Source: Pseudomonas marincola (GTDB taxonomy: Bacteria > Pseudomonadota > Gammaproteobacteria > Pseudomonadales > Pseudomonadaceae). From it: a stretch of 64,000 nt of DNA. Both the position numbers and the translations under genes were made by a program. The notes below the pieces were generated by a model. The model did not search any database and was not told the origin of the DNA. It was given only the letters and a program-made list of their open reading frames with translations. The first letter of the stretch is position 1. Every line of letters begins with the position of its first letter. The stretch lies in the NCBI RefSeq assembly GCF_900116605.1, contig NZ_FPBC01000014.1:56260-120259 (forward strand). Direction: 5' to 3'. Below, piece after piece: positions 51,560 through 60,589 of this stretch.

Positions 51560-52324
51560 TCAGAAACGATCTGGGCGGATCATCGCATCCATCCCGCCGT
51601 CAGCAAACACCACGGTGCCATGCATAAAACTGGCTTGTGCAGACAACAAAAAGCGAATGACATTGGCTAACTCGGCCGGCTGACTGCCCCGTCCCAGCGG
51701 TGCCACAAAATTGCGTGTGGCTTCACCGTAACGCGCGTCTTCAGTTGATGCCTTGTATAGCGGCGTTTCAACGACACCTGGCGCAACCACGTTTAAGCGC
51801 ACGCCAAACTTGGCCCACTCGTGCACTTTACGCCGGACAAGAATACTGACCGCAAGCTTTGAGCCGGCGTAAGCCAAGTTGGGACTTAGCTCACCAGAGG
51901 CTGCCAAAGCGCCCTCTTCATCTCCGTCGAGCATCTGTCCGATAATGGGGTGCTCATCCACCCCTGGCTGCACCGACGCAACCGAGCCGACGACCACTGC
52001 AGCAGGATTATTGCCTTTACTCAACGCGTCAGCCAAACCTTCGAGCAAAGCACTGACAGCGAAGTAGTTGACTGCCAGTATCAGCCCGCAATTTGCTGCG
52101 GTGACACCCAAACCTGCGCACAACACCAGATTATCTAACCGCCCACCACAGCGATCAATAATCTGTTTGATCGCCTGCTGACGACCTTCCGCTGATGAAA
52201 GGTCTGTGTTGATATCTGCATTCGCACGGTCGATACCGATGACACTATGGCCAGCCTCACGCAACTGAGCGCAGAGCGCTGCACCAATGCCTGAGGCTGA
52301 GCCGGTAACTGCTGTGATTGGCAT
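51560..52324 (-). CDS. hsdA: 3alpha-hydroxysteroid dehydrogenase (HsdA type)
   Basis: 254 residues from the ATG at 52324 (GGAG upstream). It follows the Comamonas 3alpha-HSD/carbonyl reductase closely: TGSASGIGAA, GIDRANADINTDLSSAEGRQQAI, LVLCAGLG (in place of NNAG, as in HsdA), VGSVAS, LAYAGSK, RLNVVAPGVVETPL, and the C-terminal DGGMDAMIRPDRF. It oxidises the 3alpha-hydroxyl of bile acids to the 3-ketone, the entry step before delta-4/delta-1 dehydrogenation. Confidence 0.88.
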   Translation of the reverse strand: MPITAVTGSASGIGAALCAQLREAGHSVIGIDRANADINTDLSSAEGRQQAIKQIIDRCGGRLDNLVLCAGLGVTAANCGLILAVNYFAVSALLEGLADALSKGNNPAAVVVGSVASVQPGVDEHPIIGQMLDGDEEGALAASGELSPNLAYAGSKLAVSILVRRKVHEWAKFGVRLNVVAPGVVETPLYKASTEDARYGEATRNFVAPLGRGSQPAELANVIRFLLSAQASFMHGTVVFADGGMDAMIRPDRF

Positions 52325-52378
52325 GTTGTCTCTCCTGACTAATTCACCAATCACAATGAACGTTACCTCATAGCCAGA

Positions 52379-52398
52379 CATCGTCCTGAAAGACTATC
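52379..52398 (-). promoter_or_regulatory. Putative cluster operator, copy 11 (hsdA)
   Basis: CATCGTCCTGAAAGACTATC in the 77-bp gap between the amidase stop and hsdA, centred about 64 bp before the hsdA ATG. Confidence 0.58.
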
Positions 52399-52401
52399 GC
52401 C

Positions 52402-53928
52402 TCAAAGATTCGCTACGTTCTTGAACCAAGGGTGCGCTTGCTCCAGTTGTGCGGCTATGCGTAACAAGGTGCGTTCCTCGCCGAAGCGCCCTGCAAACAT
52501 TATCCCTATCGGTAAACCACTTTCGCTCCAGTGCAGCGGCACGCTCATGGCAGGTTGCCCGGTGATATTGAACACCGTGGTTAGCGACGACATCCGGCTT
52601 GCCGCAGCACCGTACTGTTCAAGTGGTAGGCTCATGTTTACCGCGCCAAGCTTCGGAGGTAGATCTGGCAAGGTTGAACTGAGGATAAGATCGTACTTCT
52701 GCATAAATACCGCCATATCACTACCAGCACGACGTAACGCGTTGTGGGCGGAGTCGTAGTCGGCTTGTTTCAACTGTCGGCCCCAGACAAGCATCTGCCA
52801 ATCCGCAGGTTCCAGATCCGCTTCGGTAACCTTACGACCGAGTTGCTGCTCCCGCTTATTAACTGTTTGCGCCAAACTGAACATGCTCATGACACCCGCA
52901 GCCTTAGCTGCAGCACTCAGATTAATACTTGGCCGCACCTCTTCCACGCTATGGCCTAACCCACTGCATAACTCTGCAGCTTGACTAACCGCCAACCGAC
53001 ATTGCGGGTCTAATACGCCGCCCATCAGTGGGTCAAACATCACAGCGATGCGCAATTTCCCGGGCTCACGTTGCATCTGCGCTAAATAGCTTCCCTCTTC
53101 TGCCTGAGCGGCAAACTCGGCACCCAGGTCTGTCCAAGCGAGAGCATCCAGTAATCCCGCGGTGTCGCGCACACTACGGCTGATCACGTGCTGCGCCGCA
53201 AGTCCACCGCGCACCTCACCCCTTCCAGAACCTATCGGTACCAGCCCACGGCTTGGTTTTAGCCCGAACAAACCGCAAGCAGAGGCTGGTATACGAATCG
53301 AACCACCTCCATCGCTAGCATGGGCGACCGGCACTATGCCAGCCGCTACCGCCGCAGCTGAACCACCCGATGAGCCCCCAGCGCTGTACGCCAAATTCCA
53401 GGGGTTATGGGTATCACCAAACAACGTGCTCTCAGCGCTAGGATTGTTGCCAAACTCTGGGCTGTGAGTCTTGCCAAATATAACCAGACCAGCCTGACGT
53501 GCACGCAGCACATACGGATCATCATGTGAGGCAACTGCATCCTTAAAAAACCGTGAACCATTGGTCGTCACTGTGCCTTTCATGCTTACGCCAAGATCTT
53601 TTAACAAGAATGGCACGCCACCAAAAGGCCCATTGGGTTTACTGTTTTTGACTAGCTCACGGGCCGCATCATAGTGTTTAAGCACCACAGCATTGACCGA
53701 AGGGTTGATCTCTTCGGTGCGTGAAATGGCAATTTCTAACAACTCTGCTGCGCAAACTTCACCACGGCGTAACAGATCCGCCAGCGCAATTGCATCATGT
53801 TGGCGGTACTCATCAAATCTCATGCTGCTGCTCGCTGCAGAAGCTGCCGAAAAGGGCAACTGGAGGGCAAACCCTCCTGCAAGGGCACCACTGGTCGCGA
53901 GAAAACTACGCCGCGAAATGGACTTCAT
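52402..53928 (-). CDS. Tat-exported amidase-signature hydrolase, candidate bile salt amidase
   Basis: 508 residues. The N-terminus SRRSFLATSGALAGGF is a twin-arginine signal ending near ASAASS, so a periplasmic location is predicted. The amidase-signature triad is visible: Lys110 (PFLLKD), cis-Ser in GGSSGGS (186/187) and nucleophile Ser210 in DGGGSIRIP. In a bile-acid cluster the obvious substrate is the glycine or taurine amide of conjugated bile salts; sphingomonad bile-salt degraders use an amidase of this superfamily. Choloylglycine hydrolase (Ntn type) is not present. Substrate is inferred. Confidence 0.78.
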   Translation of the reverse strand: MKSISRRSFLATSGALAGGFALQLPFSAASAASSSMRFDEYRQHDAIALADLLRRGEVCAAELLEIAISRTEEINPSVNAVVLKHYDAARELVKNSKPNGPFGGVPFLLKDLGVSMKGTVTTNGSRFFKDAVASHDDPYVLRARQAGLVIFGKTHSPEFGNNPSAESTLFGDTHNPWNLAYSAGGSSGGSAAAVAAGIVPVAHASDGGGSIRIPASACGLFGLKPSRGLVPIGSGRGEVRGGLAAQHVISRSVRDTAGLLDALAWTDLGAEFAAQAEEGSYLAQMQREPGKLRIAVMFDPLMGGVLDPQCRLAVSQAAELCSGLGHSVEEVRPSINLSAAAKAAGVMSMFSLAQTVNKREQQLGRKVTEADLEPADWQMLVWGRQLKQADYDSAHNALRRAGSDMAVFMQKYDLILSSTLPDLPPKLGAVNMSLPLEQYGAAASRMSSLTTVFNITGQPAMSVPLHWSESGLPIGIMFAGRFGEERTLLRIAAQLEQAHPWFKNVANL

Positions 53929-53955
53929 TCGATGACTCCTGTTGTTATTAGTCTT

Positions 53956-54609
53956 TCAAGGAAGATACTTCACAAAACCCTGCTGCAACTCATTTCTAGA
54001 GGTCGCGTGAGTATGTACAGCAACAGCTCCGATAATCCCCGGGGTCACCCCAGCGGGTAGCAGGTGCGTCATGCAAGCAGTCACCGTCTGCATCCACAGA
54101 ATTGCATCAAACGGAAAACGCTCACCTGCCAGTGGCTTAAGCATGTCCAAGCTCAGTTTTTGCAGAGTGCCTATATCCCAGCTCATTACTTGAGCAGCAG
54201 CTTCGACTCTTTGGCAAAACTCCGATTGTTCCATATCACATCGTTTGAACAACAGCGCGTAACGCGAAGAACTCACTGGCGACTCGGCGCAAGTCCGATC
54301 CAGCAATATGGTTTCATCCGCTCTCGCTACGCGAATTTTTTCTGGTTGCATAAACAGGTGTTCATCATCCTCCAGCAACTTACGCGAGCGCGAGTGCATG
54401 ATGTTGCTGGAGTCAAAATCGCTGGCCATCTGAAACTCGCTAATGCAGTCGAAGTCGAGTCCCAAGGCATCTGACTTGAGGTAGTTGCGGGTGTATCGCT
54501 GATAGGGGAAATTTCTAATCGCCAATCGACAATGCGTATTTTCGTAATAGCGTCGAAAGGTGTCTCTACAGGTATCTGTTTTACGGGTTATCAGAGAAAT
54601 CGCTTTCAT
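53956..54609 (-). CDS. EthD-like dimeric alpha/beta-barrel protein
   Basis: 217 residues with two ferredoxin-like repeats. The first (residues 1 to about 95) has the EthD pattern KAISLITRKTDTCRDTFRRYYENTH and FDCISEFQM; the second begins near 118 (YALLFKRCDMEQSEFCQRVE). EthD-like proteins accompany catabolic oxidations and have no single known reaction. First gene of a two-gene unit with the amidase (27-base gap). The function here is not known. Confidence 0.65.
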   Translation of the reverse strand: MKAISLITRKTDTCRDTFRRYYENTHCRLAIRNFPYQRYTRNYLKSDALGLDFDCISEFQMASDFDSSNIMHSRSRKLLEDDEHLFMQPEKIRVARADETILLDRTCAESPVSSSRYALLFKRCDMEQSEFCQRVEAAAQVMSWDIGTLQKLSLDMLKPLAGERFPFDAILWMQTVTACMTHLLPAGVTPGIIGAVAVHTHATSRNELQQGFVKYLP

Positions 54610-54675
54610 CGGTCAGCTCGTACAACCATGCATTCTGGAACAATGACTGAGTTTTAAGCCAAATTTAGAGGCGTG

Positions 54676-54695
54676 CATCGTCCATTTGGACAATC
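54676..54695 (-). promoter_or_regulatory. Putative cluster operator, copy 12 (EthD-like/amidase)
   Basis: CATCGTCCATTTGGACAATC, close to the overall consensus, centred about 76 bp before the EthD-like start. It is the rightmost copy and marks the likely right end of the steroid regulon. The rest of 54610-54829 shows nothing else. Confidence 0.65.
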
Positions 54696-54829
54696 CATCG
54701 AAATGCCTTGCGACCGTTAAACCATAGAGTCAGGAGCGGGCTTTGCATCACTGAGTTGCTGGCGGAGGACGTAAACACCCAACAGCAATAGCCACCAAGC
54801 CGTCGAGCAAAGCCGGTTGTTCGTGTTGC

Positions 54830-55195
54830 TCAGGCGACCTCTCCCCCGCCTTCAATAGAAGTTGGCTTTAGAGTCCTGAGTAAATGTAACGGTTTTGAGG
54901 CCAGTAGCACTGCAAAGGCGGATGGAGTTAATCCGCCGAGTACTTTATTGGGTCTCCCTTCGTTGTGCTCCCGCCGCCAAGACTCAATAATCACCTTGGC
55001 CTGCGACAGACTGGTGAACCAGTGGTCGTTCAGGCATTCATCACGAAAATGGCCGTTAAAAACACGATGTAAGCGTTCTGTTGGGCTTACCCGGCTCAAT
55101 CAAACGCAACTTCACTCCACGTTGATGAGCCTAGTCAGCAGGGCGCGGCCGCAGACCTCCTTGCCATTGTTTGTACGGATCAACTTGGGTAATAG
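54830..55195 (-). pseudogene. Decayed IS3-family (IS407-like) transposase orfB fragment
   Basis: An open stretch to 55099 gives FNGHFRDECLNDHWFTSLSQAK and REHNEGRPNKVLGGLTPSAF, the C-terminal end of an IS3-type DDE transposase including the catalytic Glu region. Upstream, fragments LIRTNNGKEV and VKLRLIEPGKPN appear in different frames with a stop between, so frameshifts have broken the gene. The N-terminal part, orfA and clear terminal repeats are missing. It is a non-functional relic at the junction between steroid genes and mobile DNA. Confidence 0.75.
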
Positions 55196-55541
55196 AGCGA
55201 CATACCCAGACGATCCAAAATTCGAGATCGATCCGCTATCGGGATTTTCTAGCGCTTATGTGTTTTAAAAGATGGGTAATTGTATGGGCTTGCACACCCA
55301 TTTGCATTCGAGCTAACCAATCATTTGCTTAGGATTTGACCAACGCCCTGCGTGGCTATGACCGACAGAGACTGGCCAGTAGCGGACTTTGGCATCCGTC
55401 TGGAATGCTACAACGAGGTCCTGCATGCAAGGGAAGAAGGATTAGCATTAGCGCTTGCATATCAGAGCCGGTGGATTTGTTCGGCTTTTTGGCAAAATTT
55501 GTAGTATTACTACAAATCAGGATGTTTCGTCAGGAGGACAT
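55196..55541. other. Gap before the YobI-like gene
   Basis: About 345 bases without a supported gene. A 48-codon open frame at 55358-55504 begins ATG and reads MTDRDWPVADFGIRLECYNE. It has no good ribosome site and I recognise no family; it may be a remnant. The strong AGGAGG at 55532-55537 belongs to the next gene. Confidence 0.4.
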
Positions 55542-58500
55542 GTGGTCTGTATTTTTTTGCGCGACATCAGTAATCGTGTTCTGGACATCTTTCGTTCTGA
55601 GAAGGGGCCTGCCAAAGAATCGTGGGAGCTGGTCTCGCTTACCCCTGAGTACCTAGCAGAAGAGCATGACGGCTATGTCGCCGCCATTGAAGCTGCCCTC
55701 GCGAACGATCAAGTCCGCAACATTGCGTTATCCGGCAGCTACGGGGTCGGTAAGAGCAGTATCATGCAAGAGGTCGCTCGGCGACAGGATAGTCGTATCG
55801 TGGAGTTATCACTCTCGACGCTTGCGCCTATCGAAGCTTTCCAGCTTGATGATTCATTGCCTACCCAGGCCAAAACCCCGACTAACCGTATCCAGCAAGA
55901 GATTGTCAAGCAGCTACTCTATCGCGAATATCCAAGCAGAACCCCTAGCTCACGGTTTCGGCGTATTGAGCGATTCCGATGGTGGCGGGCGCTCGGAACG
56001 TCGGTACTGCTGGGGTTTGTTATTGCTGTAATTTTCCTGCTGACTGGATGGACAGCAAAGATTGCTTCTGTGTTCATGCCATATTTGGATATCGCTGTTT
56101 GGGCTCACCTTCTAATTTGGAGCGCTGCGGCGCTTATTACCCTGCTGGTGAGCTGGATGTTCTATGGGAAATTGCATATCCATCAGTTCTCCGCAGGGGC
56201 TGCGACCGTCACGCTCAACGAAAGCTCCGTTTCGTACTTTGACCAATACCTTGACGAGATCGTCTACTTCTTTGAGGTCTCTGACCGCGATGTTGTTCTC
56301 TTTGAGGACATCGACCGGTTCAATGATTCTCATATCTTCGAGACGCTTCGTGCGCTGAATACGTTGCTAAACGCTTCGCCCCAGATAAAGAAACCGATCC
56401 GGTTCATCTATGCCATCAAAGACAGCATCTTCGACCGCATCGGCCTAGAGTTAGAAGGCCATAAGCGTAGTGCAGAAGTGCTCGCGACGGACGATCCGGC
56501 ACAGGTCGAGGCTATGCGCGCCAACCGAACGAAATTTTTCGATCTCGTCATTCCGGTGGTTCCCTTTATCACGCACCGGAGCGCTCGTAACTTGGCGTTA
56601 CAGCTACTTGATCAAGTCAAGCACCAAGTAGCTCCGGAGCTACTTGACTTAGCCGCGCAGTACGTTCCGGATATGCGGTTGCTCAAGAACGTGCGTAACG
56701 AGTTCATCGTCTTCCGCGACCGAATCTTCTCCGGGGATGGCAAGCAGCTCAAGCTGAGTGAGACTGATCTATTCGCGATGATGCTCTACAAGAGCACACA
56801 CCTTGCAGATTTCGAGACTATCCGGCTCGGCCAAAGCAAGCTGGACATACTGTACAAGCTCAGCCGTGAACTGGTGACGGAGAACATCAAGCGAATCGAG
56901 GTCGAACTTCGCTTACTTCGCCAGCAGATCACACGTATCAACGGTGCTGCCACCCGAAGTACTCAACTGGGTGAGCTTCTTTTGGCGCACGTGCAGCGGA
57001 CAATTAAATCTGCGAACTTCCGTCCCCAGAATGCAAATTACTTGCTCGCGGGTGTACAGGTGCCTCCAGATGACCTGAAGGGAGCGCAGTTCTGGACAAA
57101 CTTTGTCTCGCAAGACGGAGACTCGGTACTTCAATGGCGTAACAACAACTACAACCAGACGCTGACGTTCAGTCGTGACAGCCTGGCAGCTGCGCTCGGT
57201 GATCCGTTGGACGCCGAGAGCTGGAATGAAGCGGAGCGTGAAGCACTCACTGAGCAAATCGATGAGAACAAAGAGGATATCAAGTTCCTGCGGAGTGCTG
57301 ATCTTGGTGATCTCATCAAAAGACCGGAATTCCTCGTCCAGTTTAAGGATAGCAAGCAGTCCTTCGACGCAATCGCGAAGATCATCCTAACGCCGGGTGC
57401 GGCCTATCATATGGTACGTGCCAGATATATCAATCGCAACTTCACGCTCTACACGTCAACCTTTCACGGGGGGCGCGTGGGTTCCGCTGCCACGAACTTC
57501 ATCATCCACCACGTCGAGCGAGACCGGATGGACGAGCACTTCGAGCTTGTTCCGGAGGACGTGGATGCAGTTGTCCGCGAGCGAGGGAAGAGCGCGCTGA
57601 CGGAGCCTGCTCTTTACAACATCGCTATCCTCGACCATCTTCTCGCTACCGACATCGAAACGGCTGATATCATGATCCGCTCCCTGGCTGGTCTCGGGGA
57701 GCGTCAGGCGAGCTTTCTGCAGGCGTACCTGACCGCTGGGAGCGAGCGCCTCAGGCTTATCGAACGGTTTACGGTCGCGTCCACACGAGTGCTCACATAT
57801 CTTGTGAGCCAGGCGGACTTGGACGACGCCTTACGGCTAGAGCTAGTGGATGGGGCTCTAACCCACCTGACGCCTTTAACGCAGCGGATAGATTCTTCGG
57901 TGTCGACCTACCTGTCGGCGCACTACGTTGAGTTTACGGCGCTAACGTCTGATGCGACTGCATCGTCCCAGGCCGAACGTATCGGTGTGCTCTTCGAGGA
58001 TGCCGGAATTAGCGTTCCTCGTCTGGAACCACTGGGCCGTCCGGTTCGTATTTCGTTGGTGTATCTTAATTTGTATCAGATCACGTACCAGAATCTCACG
58101 ATCGCCATCGACAATACGACAACCGTGGCGCTCGACGTCATCCGTTCGGGGAGCAAGGCGGTGTATGACTACGTGCTCAGGCATTTGAGCAACTACTTGG
58201 ATGCTATTGATGGCACTTCCGCGTCTATAGATGCGAACGAGCACTTCCTCGCGGTGATCGAAGAGGTTCTCTCGCAAGAAGCACCTCGTCTTAGTGATGT
58301 GATCGAGCGTGCGGCTTCAGATTGTGAGGTTACAGATCTCATAAAGGTGTCTACGGGCGCCTGGCCAGCCCTGGCCGAGCATAGGCGTTTCCCTGCAACG
58401 TTCAGCAACGTTAGTAACTATGTTGAGGCTCTCGGGTGGGTCGATGTGCATCTGGCGAAAGTCCTGACGGCCACGACAAAGATTGCTGACGCTAACACCG

Positions 58501-59231
58501 CTGAGGAGAAGTCTAAAGCAGTGTTGGCGTTCGCCATCTTGGCGACAGCGGATCACCTCCCATCCGCGGCACTACGGGCGGAGCTAGTCCACAGCTTAGG
58601 TCTGGAAGACTATCTCTCTGTTGATAAAATCACCGCAGAAGCTGGCGATCTCTTCGCGCTATTGGTCAAGTACAGCCTAATTGCCGATGACGCAGTGTCT
58701 TATGGGCACCTAGCCGGCACAGACTGGCCGACGCGCAAAGCGTTTATTCGAGAGTCACGGAAGTTTTCGAGCTACATGACCCCAGCGTTGCTTAGGGAAG
58801 ACTTGGCGGAGCTTCTAGAGAGCGGTGAAATTGTTTCGGCAGTCAAGAATATAGTTATCGAGCAAGCCGCAAGTTATGCGGAAGTTGCCGATTCTCGAGG
58901 GCTGCACGAATTGGCGCGATTTGCTATACAGTCTGAGAGCGAACTCTCTCCTGATGTTGTACAGAAGATGGCACAAGAAAATGTCTCAGCGGAGCAGATC
59001 ATTCTGTTATTAATGCCACATCTAGATGTGATTAGTCGTGACCAGCTCTTCACTATCCTGCAATTTCTTGGCAGCGATTACCCTAAGCTAACTGAAGTAG
59101 GTCGCAGTAAGCTGCACGTACCGGATACGCTTGCTGACCGCGAACTCCTTAAGCGTCTTCAGCGGGAAAAGACTGTGAGTAGCTACGACGCTAGTAAGGG
59201 AGTGATTGAGGTGAATCGGAAGCGTAAGTAA
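55542..59231 (+). CDS. YobI-like membrane-inserted P-loop NTPase
   Basis: 1229 residues from a GTG at 55542, chosen because AGGAGG stands four bases before it; the frame also continues up to a TTG at 55455 with no ribosome site. Order: Walker A GSYGVGKSS (about 64-72); two hydrophobic helices (about 152-171, 184-207) inserted in the NTPase domain; Walker B VVLFEDIDRF (about 251-260); then about 950 helical residues without recognisable domains. This is the YobI/KAP-like layout, where the membrane hairpin splits the NTPase. Such proteins are linked to mobile islands and conflict systems; a defence role is inference. It is flanked by transposase genes and has no steroid-cluster operator. Confidence 0.75.
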   Translation: MVCIFLRDISNRVLDIFRSEKGPAKESWELVSLTPEYLAEEHDGYVAAIEAALANDQVRNIALSGSYGVGKSSIMQEVARRQDSRIVELSLSTLAPIEAFQLDDSLPTQAKTPTNRIQQEIVKQLLYREYPSRTPSSRFRRIERFRWWRALGTSVLLGFVIAVIFLLTGWTAKIASVFMPYLDIAVWAHLLIWSAAALITLLVSWMFYGKLHIHQFSAGAATVTLNESSVSYFDQYLDEIVYFFEVSDRDVVLFEDIDRFNDSHIFETLRALNTLLNASPQIKKPIRFIYAIKDSIFDRIGLELEGHKRSAEVLATDDPAQVEAMRANRTKFFDLVIPVVPFITHRSARNLALQLLDQVKHQVAPELLDLAAQYVPDMRLLKNVRNEFIVFRDRIFSGDGKQLKLSETDLFAMMLYKSTHLADFETIRLGQSKLDILYKLSRELVTENIKRIEVELRLLRQQITRINGAATRSTQLGELLLAHVQRTIKSANFRPQNANYLLAGVQVPPDDLKGAQFWTNFVSQDGDSVLQWRNNNYNQTLTFSRDSLAAALGDPLDAESWNEAEREALTEQIDENKEDIKFLRSADLGDLIKRPEFLVQFKDSKQSFDAIAKIILTPGAAYHMVRARYINRNFTLYTSTFHGGRVGSAATNFIIHHVERDRMDEHFELVPEDVDAVVRERGKSALTEPALYNIAILDHLLATDIETADIMIRSLAGLGERQASFLQAYLTAGSERLRLIERFTVASTRVLTYLVSQADLDDALRLELVDGALTHLTPLTQRIDSSVSTYLSAHYVEFTALTSDATASSQAERIGVLFEDAGISVPRLEPLGRPVRISLVYLNLYQITYQNLTIAIDNTTTVALDVIRSGSKAVYDYVLRHLSNYLDAIDGTSASIDANEHFLAVIEEVLSQEAPRLSDVIERAASDCEVTDLIKVSTGAWPALAEHRRFPATFSNVSNYVEALGWVDVHLAKVLTATTKIADANTAEEKSKAVLAFAILATADHLPSAALRAELVHSLGLEDYLSVDKITAEAGDLFALLVKYSLIADDAVSYGHLAGTDWPTRKAFIRESRKFSSYMTPALLREDLAELLESGEIVSAVKNIVIEQAASYAEVADSRGLHELARFAIQSESELSPDVVQKMAQENVSAEQIILLLMPHLDVISRDQLFTILQFLGSDYPKLTEVGRSKLHVPDTLADRELLKRLQREKTVSSYDASKGVIEVNRKRK

Positions 59232-59341
59232 GGCTTTAAATCTTCGAACCAATGATCTCGGATGGAAGCGGCGAACTTTGCGTGGAAACCGTAGTTTGAT
59301 CTTAGGGCGCCTTTGGCTGCTCCTAGTCTGTTGTGTAGTGG

Positions 59342-60181
59342 TCAACTAATCCCGGACACGGTTTTAAGTTTTTCTTCAGCAACAGCGGGCGCCAGCCCGC
59401 TGTTGAATTGATGCGGCCTTTGCCAGTTATAGCGCTGCATCAAAAAGCGTCCTATATCTTGCTGTGCCAGCGAAGCGCTCATGTAGCCAACGGTCGGTAT
59501 CCATTCTGTTTTCAGGCTACGAAATAACCGCTCCATCGGCGCATTGTCATGACAGTTTCCACGCCGACTCATGCTCTGCTTAAAGCGATAGCGCCACAGT
59601 TTTTAGCGGAAGCAGCGGCTGCCGTATTGGCTTCCTTGGTCGCTGTGAAATAGTACGTTTTGAGGTCGGCCACGTTGCTCATAGGCCATGTCCAATGCCT
59701 TAACTACGAGATCAGCATCGGGCTTCGATGAAAACGCCCAACCCACCACGCGGCGGGTGAAGAGGTCGATCACAGCTGCCACGTAGTGCCAACGGCCCTG
59801 AGCCCAAACATAGGTGATATCACCACACCAGATTTCATTCGGCGCTGACACAGTGAACTCCCGATCAAGCACATTGGGAATACCAGGGCGCTCCACGGTT
59901 GCCTTTTTATAGACATGAGAGCCAGGCTGCTTACTAATTAAGTTCAACTCGCTCATCAGCTTACGTACCTTGAATCGCCCAACATTTATGCCGTCCTCTC
60001 GCATCATGAACATGATGCTCCGGCTGGCAGCTGCCAGCTGCCAGCTGCCAGCTGCGCTGCGGCTCTGGGTAAACAACTCGTTTACACGGCTGCGCAGAAC
60101 AAGTCGTTTAACGTCCGTAGTCCGCGGCTTGCGACAGTGTGCGTAATAGCAAGACCGGGTGACTTCAAATACCGAGCACAA
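59342..60181 (-). pseudogene. IS3 orfB transposase, interrupted by an in-frame stop
   Basis: The DDE integrase core is clear: WCGDITYVWAQGRWHYVAAVIDLFTRRVVGW (first Asp), FHSDQGSQYGSRCFR (second Asp) and, after the stop, SRRGNCHDNAPMERLFRSLKTEW (Glu). A TAA codon at 59603-59605 breaks the frame between the second Asp and the Glu. The next ten codons continue in frame into the remainder, so a single nonsense change (probably CAA to TAA) disabled it. An in-frame 21-base repeat expansion also adds seven residues near its N-terminus (60028-60055). The element cannot transpose itself. Confidence 0.85.
60028..60055 (-). repeat. Four tandem copies of a 7-bp unit (CAGCTGC)
   Basis: CAGCTGC occurs four times in a row inside IS3 orfB. 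Relatives of this transposase read SAAGSRSIM; here WQLAAAS is inserted, equal to 21 bases or three extra units, so the reading frame is kept. This looks like slippage expansion. Confidence 0.75.
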
Positions 60182-60216
60182 CAGATCAACAGACTCGTTA
60201 GAACGCAGTTGATCGA

Positions 60217-60525
60217 TTAACGCGAGCGCTCGTACTCCTCGGCCATCAAGAGCACGGTTGCCTTTTTTAGAATAGATTTTTCCCGCTCTAGCCGGTTGAT
60301 ACGGGCTTCCAGTTCCTGGTTTTTTTGCTGCTCAGGCGTCAGTACTTTGCTCTTCGGAGTGATGCCAGTGCGTTCCTGCTGAAGCTGATCGACCCAACGG
60401 CGCAGAGCTGTCTCACCAATACCCAGTGAGCGACTGGCCTCGATGAAGCTGTAGTTTTGCTTGAGCACGAGATCAGCAGCCTCGCGTTTGAATTCAGGGG
60501 AAAAGGTAAGGCGTTGCTTGGTCAT
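60217..60525 (-). CDS. IS3-family transposase OrfA
   Basis: 102 residues: a helix-turn-helix (FSPEFKREAADLVLKQNYSFIEASRSLGIGETALRRW) followed by a leucine-zipper coiled coil (ELEARINRLEREKSILKKATVLLM). In intact elements the OrfAB transposase is made by a -1 frameshift near the end of this gene. It appears intact, but its partner orfB is broken. Confidence 0.88.
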   Translation of the reverse strand: MTKQRLTFSPEFKREAADLVLKQNYSFIEASRSLGIGETALRRWVDQLQQERTGITPKSKVLTPEQQKNQELEARINRLEREKSILKKATVLLMAEEYERSR

Positions 60526-60589
60526 ATGACACCTCGTTCTGACGAGTATTCTCGCCTAAATGAGTGTCCGGTTTCATTAGACCACTACA

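Larger units (their letters stand above)
59334..60589 (-). mobile_element. IS3-family insertion sequence, 1256 bp
   Basis: The ends are imperfect inverted repeats of about 26 bp: TGTAGTGGTC...CCGGACAC at 59334-59359 and its complement GTGTCCGG...GACCACTACA at 60564-60589. Inside are orfA and orfB on the minus strand. I see no matching target duplication (TTG on the left, GAG on the right), so either the insertion is old or flanking DNA has rearranged. The 102 bases between the YobI-like stop and the left end hold nothing recognisable. Confidence 0.85.

Noticed and set aside
55358..55504. 48-codon frame upstream of the YobI-like gene
   Set aside because: No clear ribosome site, no recognised motif, and it lies in a decayed region. 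Mentioned in the gap entry but not called as a gene.
55455..55541. Extension of the YobI-like protein to a TTG at 55455
   Set aside because: No Shine-Dalgarno before TTG, whereas AGGAGG precedes the in-frame GTG at 55542.
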